A stretch of 64,000 nt of DNA from an uncultured Clostridia bacterium (GTDB lineage Bacteria > Bacillota > Clostridia > Oscillospirales > Acutalibacteraceae). The position numbers and the translations under genes were made by a program. A model generated the notes under the pieces. That model saw only the letters and a program-made list of their open reading frames with translations, was not told where the DNA came from and ran no database searches. Positions 61,249 to 64,000 of this stretch are shown here, piece by piece (position 1 is the stretch's first letter; each line of letters opens with the position of its first letter). Location of the stretch: NCBI GenBank assembly GCA_937892115.1, contig CALAUI010000006.1, positions 62,001 to 126,000 of the forward strand. Reading direction: 5' to 3'.

Positions 61249-61262
61249 CCGATTATTTTCGG
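61249..61262. promoter_or_regulatory. Candidate operator palindrome upstream of xpt
   Basis: CCGATTATTTTCGG: CCGA and TCGG arms around six A/T bases, about 47 bases upstream of the xpt -35. The minus-strand ATCCGAAAAT partly resembles the CCGAA core of Firmicute PurR boxes. No second clear box is seen. Confidence 0.3.
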
Positions 61263-61286
61263 ATAATTTTTCAACAAAATAATTAA

Positions 61287-61318
61287 AACTGACGAAGTTT
61301 AAATCAACTCCGTCAGTT
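61287..61318 (-). terminator. Terminator overlapping the 3' end of hemW
   Basis: AACTGACG...AGTT (61287-61299) pairs with AACT...CGTCAGTT (61306-61318) with one mismatch. On the minus strand the stem includes the last hemW codons and is followed by TTTTAATTATTTT. Confidence 0.75.
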
Positions 61319-62405
61319 CAAATATTATTCTGTTTGACAGCAGATATCCTTCAGGTGTCAGTCTGAAACCGTCCGGGGTTAATAATCCGAGATCTTTTGA
61401 AGCAAAATATCTGCATTTATCATGGAATTCATTACTGAGTACCGGACCGTATTTGTTTTCGAATTCTTTGAATTTTATTCCTTCGGACAGTCTTAACCGA
61501 AGCATAAGATATTCTTCCGCGTCTCCGCCTTCACCGTCGGAAATCGTACTGCACCCTTTGAGGTATTCTTCAATTATATTCGGATAATAAAATCTCTTGC
61601 CGTCAATGAAAGAATGAGCAGAGGGCCCCAGTCCGAGATATTCCTCGCAGTTCCAATATTTATTATTGTGCCTGCTTTCATATCCGGGAAATGCAAAGTT
61701 AGAAATTTCATAATGATTCATACCTGCATTTGTCAGCTTCTTGCTCGTCTGCAAATAAAAATCAGAGCAGGTATCGTCATCGGGAAAACGGTATTTTTCT
61801 CTGTTTTTTGCGAAAAAAGTACCTTCTTCGATTTTCAGAATATAACAACTTATATGTTTCGCTACGGCTGACAGACAGAAATCAAGTGATTCATCAAGCG
61901 AATCGGTTTTCTGCCCTGGAATTCCCAGCATCAAATCAAGCGAATAGTTATCTATTCCCGATTTGGTTATTCTGTCGATTGCCGTAAGAATTTCATCTTT
62001 ACCCGCTTTTCTGCCGAGAAGTTTTCTTTCATTTTCAACGGCACTTTGCAGTCCCATTGATATACGGTTAACACCTGCGTTTTTCAGTATGGAAAAATCA
62101 AAAAATCTGTCCTTGTTTCCCGTGTCGGAAGGATTGCATTCAACGGTTATTTCGCTGCCGTTTTCAAAGTTTATTGCCGATAAAATATCCGATATTCTGT
62201 CTGCACCGAGTACAGACGGTGTACCCCCTCCGAAATATACCGTGTCGTAAGTATACCGAAACCTCTTCAAATCATCTTTGATTTTTCTGCAGTATTCATC
62301 AATTATTCCGCTTTTGGGAATGAAGGAATAAAAACTGCAATACGGACATTTGCTTCTGCAAAAGGGTACGTGAATATACAGCCCGACACGTTTATTATCA
62401 ATCAT
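61299..62405 (-). CDS. hemW: HemW-like radical SAM protein (coproporphyrinogen III oxidase-like)
   Basis: 368 residues. It carries the radical SAM cysteine motif C16-x3-C20-x2-C23 in VPFCRSKCPYCSF, YFGGGTPSVLG, and the SAM-site GLQSAVENERKLLGRK. The spacing matches HemW (formerly called HemN-like), a heme chaperone and not a true coproporphyrinogen oxidase. The C-terminal HemN domain begins near 280. Its start overlaps the end of lepA by eight bases, and lepA-hemW is a widely conserved gene pair in Firmicutes. Longer in-frame starts lie within lepA and are rejected. Confidence 0.92.
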   Translation of the reverse strand: MIDNKRVGLYIHVPFCRSKCPYCSFYSFIPKSGIIDEYCRKIKDDLKRFRYTYDTVYFGGGTPSVLGADRISDILSAINFENGSEITVECNPSDTGNKDRFFDFSILKNAGVNRISMGLQSAVENERKLLGRKAGKDEILTAIDRITKSGIDNYSLDLMLGIPGQKTDSLDESLDFCLSAVAKHISCYILKIEEGTFFAKNREKYRFPDDDTCSDFYLQTSKKLTNAGMNHYEISNFAFPGYESRHNNKYWNCEEYLGLGPSAHSFIDGKRFYYPNIIEEYLKGCSTISDGEGGDAEEYLMLRLRLSEGIKFKEFENKYGPVLSNEFHDKCRYFASKDLGLLTPDGFRLTPEGYLLSNRIIFELTELI

Positions 62406-64000
62406 TGTCGTCAAGCTTGAGAACGGCCATAAACGCTTCCTGAGGTACTTCGACAGTACCGAAGCGGCGCATTCTCTTTTTACCTTCCTTCTGCTTTTCA
62501 AGCAGCTTTTTCTTTCTTGTAATATCACCGCCGTAACATTTTGCAAGTACGTCTTTTCTCATTGCTTTTATAGTTTCTCTTGCGATGATTTTACCGCCGA
62601 TGCCTATCTGAATGGGAATCTCAAACATCTGTCTCGGAATGTTGTCCTTGAGTCTTTCGGCAATTTTTCTTGCTTTTGAATAAGCTGCATCACTGTGAAT
62701 GATGAACGAAAGTGCGTCTATGATTTCGCCGTTGAGCAACACATCAAGCTTAACAAGCTTTGAAGGTCTGTATTCCGATATCTCATAGTCAAAGGAAGCA
62801 TATCCTCTTGTCCTTGATTTGAGGGAATCAAAGAAATCATATATGATTTCGTTCAAAGGAAGCTCATAGTGTAAATCCACTCTGTCGGGAGTGATATAAT
62901 CCGTTCCGATATATACACCGCGTCTTTCCTGGCACAGCTGCATAACCGTACCGATATACTCTGCCGGAGTATATATGTGAGCATCCGTAAAGGGCTCCTC
63001 ACACGATTGAATCAGTCCCGGATCGGGATAGTGAGTGGGATTGTCGATTTCTATCTGTGAGCCGTCTGTAAGGTTGATTTTATAAATGACGCTTGGAATG
63101 GTTGTTACAAGATCAAGGTCATATTCTCTTTCAAGGCGTTCCTGGATGATTTCAAGGTGAAGAAGTCCGAGAAATCCGCATCTGAATCCGAAGCCGAGAG
63201 CGCTTGAAGTTTCGGGCTCGTATGTAAGCGCCGCATCATTGAGCTGTAATTTTTCAAGAGCATCGCGCAGAGCTTCATAGTCTGCACCGTCTGCCGGGTA
63301 AATTCCGCAGAATACCATCGGATTGACTTTTTTATAACCGGGAAGGGGAGCTGATGCAGGATAACCTACCGTCGTGACAGTATCACCGACCTTGGCATCT
63401 CTTACGGTTTTTATGCTGGCTGTAATATAGCCGACTTCACCTGCAGTTAACTCTTTGCTGGGCTCCATTTCCCTTGCTCTCATATAGCCGGTTTCCACAA
63501 CGGTGAATTCTGCGCCTGTCGCCATCATTCTCATTGTGTCACCGGGTTTAATTTTTCCTTCCTTGACTCTTACATAAACAATAACACCCTTGTAGCTGTC
63601 ATATATTGAGTCAAATATAAGCGCACGGCAGGGGAGAGAATCGTCTGCTTTGGGTGAGGGAATGTATTTAACTATTTCCTCAAGTACCGCCTCGATGTTT
63701 TTACCTGTTTTGGCAGATACTCTCGGTGCCTCGGAGCAATCAAGACCGATTACGTCTTCAACTTCTTTGGCAACTCTGTCGGGGTCTGCCGAAGGAAGGT
63801 CAATCTTATTGATAACGGGTACGATTTCAAGATCATGGTCAAGAGCGAGATATGTGTTTGCAAGTGTCTGCGCTTCAACTCCCTGTGTAGCATCCACGAT
63901 AAGTATTGCACCTTCGCAGGCGGCAAGAGACCTTGACACCTCATAGTTGAAGTCAACGTGACCCGGGGTGTCAATGAGATTGAGGATATACTCCTCTCCG
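62398..64000 (-). CDS. lepA: Elongation factor 4 (LepA), 5' end outside the window
   Basis: Translation GTPase that can back-translocate stalled ribosomes. The visible 534 codons run from within the GTPase domain: G3 DTPGHVDF at the window edge, G4 NKIDLP, then domains II and III and the LepA-specific C-terminal domain ending VEVPQEAFMAVLKLDDND. About 65-70 N-terminal residues, including the P-loop, lie beyond base 64000. The frame is continuous to the edge, so this is truncated only by the window. Confidence 0.96.
   Translation of the reverse strand, partial: GEEYILNLIDTPGHVDFNYEVSRSLAACEGAILIVDATQGVEAQTLANTYLALDHDLEIVPVINKIDLPSADPDRVAKEVEDVIGLDCSEAPRVSAKTGKNIEAVLEEIVKYIPSPKADDSLPCRALIFDSIYDSYKGVIVYVRVKEGKIKPGDTMRMMATGAEFTVVETGYMRAREMEPSKELTAGEVGYITASIKTVRDAKVGDTVTTVGYPASAPLPGYKKVNPMVFCGIYPADGADYEALRDALEKLQLNDAALTYEPETSSALGFGFRCGFLGLLHLEIIQERLEREYDLDLVTTIPSVIYKINLTDGSQIEIDNPTHYPDPGLIQSCEEPFTDAHIYTPAEYIGTVMQLCQERRGVYIGTDYITPDRVDLHYELPLNEIIYDFFDSLKSRTRGYASFDYEISEYRPSKLVKLDVLLNGEIIDALSFIIHSDAAYSKARKIAERLKDNIPRQMFEIPIQIGIGGKIIARETIKAMRKDVLAKCYGGDITRKKKLLEKQKEGKKRMRRFGTVEVPQEAFMAVLKLDDND

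Noticed and set aside
61131..61298. Purine riboswitch upstream of xpt
   Set aside because: No conserved purine-aptamer core on the minus strand, and a good promoter leaves a leader of only about 35 bases.
1..64000. CRISPR arrays, insertion sequences, prophage or tRNA-linked islands
   Set aside because: No regularly spaced repeats, transposase or integrase genes, phage genes or tRNA genes were found by reading both strands.

Overview
The window looks like a chromosomal segment of a Gram-positive clostridial bacterium, most likely an uncultured member of the Oscillospiraceae/Ruminococcaceae. This rests on gene content (DUF4358 lipoprotein, BspA-type leucine-rich repeat protein, TrmN6-RsmI pair, Xpt with a BMP-family transporter), strong purine-rich ribosome binding sites, sigmaA-type promoters with 16-18 bp spacers, frequent TTG starts, and moderate G+C estimated by eye. 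No rRNA, tRNA, insertion sequence, prophage or CRISPR array was seen. No gene-free stretch exceeds about 175 bases. Almost every intergenic gap holds a recognisable promoter or a stem-loop.

Layout. 1-7410 (+): a membrane protein, then manA, an ABC-F ATPase, a GH78 alpha-L-rhamnosidase, a Gfo/Idh/MocA dehydrogenase and an unknown membrane-anchored protein. 7403-9781 (-): rsmI, a TrmN6-like methyltransferase and a HAD phosphatase. 9847-14787 (+): a PLP aminotransferase and trpS, then argG-argH behind a promoter with a good ArgR box. 14872-18989 (-): a four-gene cluster for O-acylation of a surface polymer (SGNH lipoprotein, DUF4358 lipoprotein, MBOAT, DHHW protein). 19151-22261 (-): aconitase and isocitrate dehydrogenase. 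22375-27481 (-): a metallophosphoesterase and a heterodimeric ABC exporter. 27624-31537 (+): two lipoproteins, pth, trmL and a secreted leucine-rich repeat protein. 31574-32734 (-): a DUF2974 lipase-like protein. 32854-44254 (-): a long housekeeping run, read from high to low coordinates: unknown gene, gyrB, gyrA, mgsA, hisS, aspS, serC, serA. 44426-47657 (+): ddl, DUF1934, argS. 47693-53581 (-): the F-type ATP synthase operon. 53719-55513 (+): a macro-domain protein and a von Willebrand A protein. 55554-61130 (-): xpt with a BMP-type nucleoside/purine ABC transporter. 61299-64000 (-): hemW and the 3' part of lepA.

The most unusual content is the ATP synthase. The alpha subunit (571 aa) carries, fused to its N-terminus, about 65 residues that match the C-terminal domain of the delta (OSCP) subunit. 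There is no separate atpH, and only four bases lie between atpF and this fused gene. The epsilon subunit is only 80 aa and lacks the C-terminal helical domain. The c subunit is a 123-aa preprotein with a signal-peptide-like leader. Together these suggest a remodelled peripheral stalk and loss of epsilon inhibition. Secondary points of interest are the macro-HTH plus vWA pair, the unknown gene leading the gyrase operon, and the surface O-acylation cluster.
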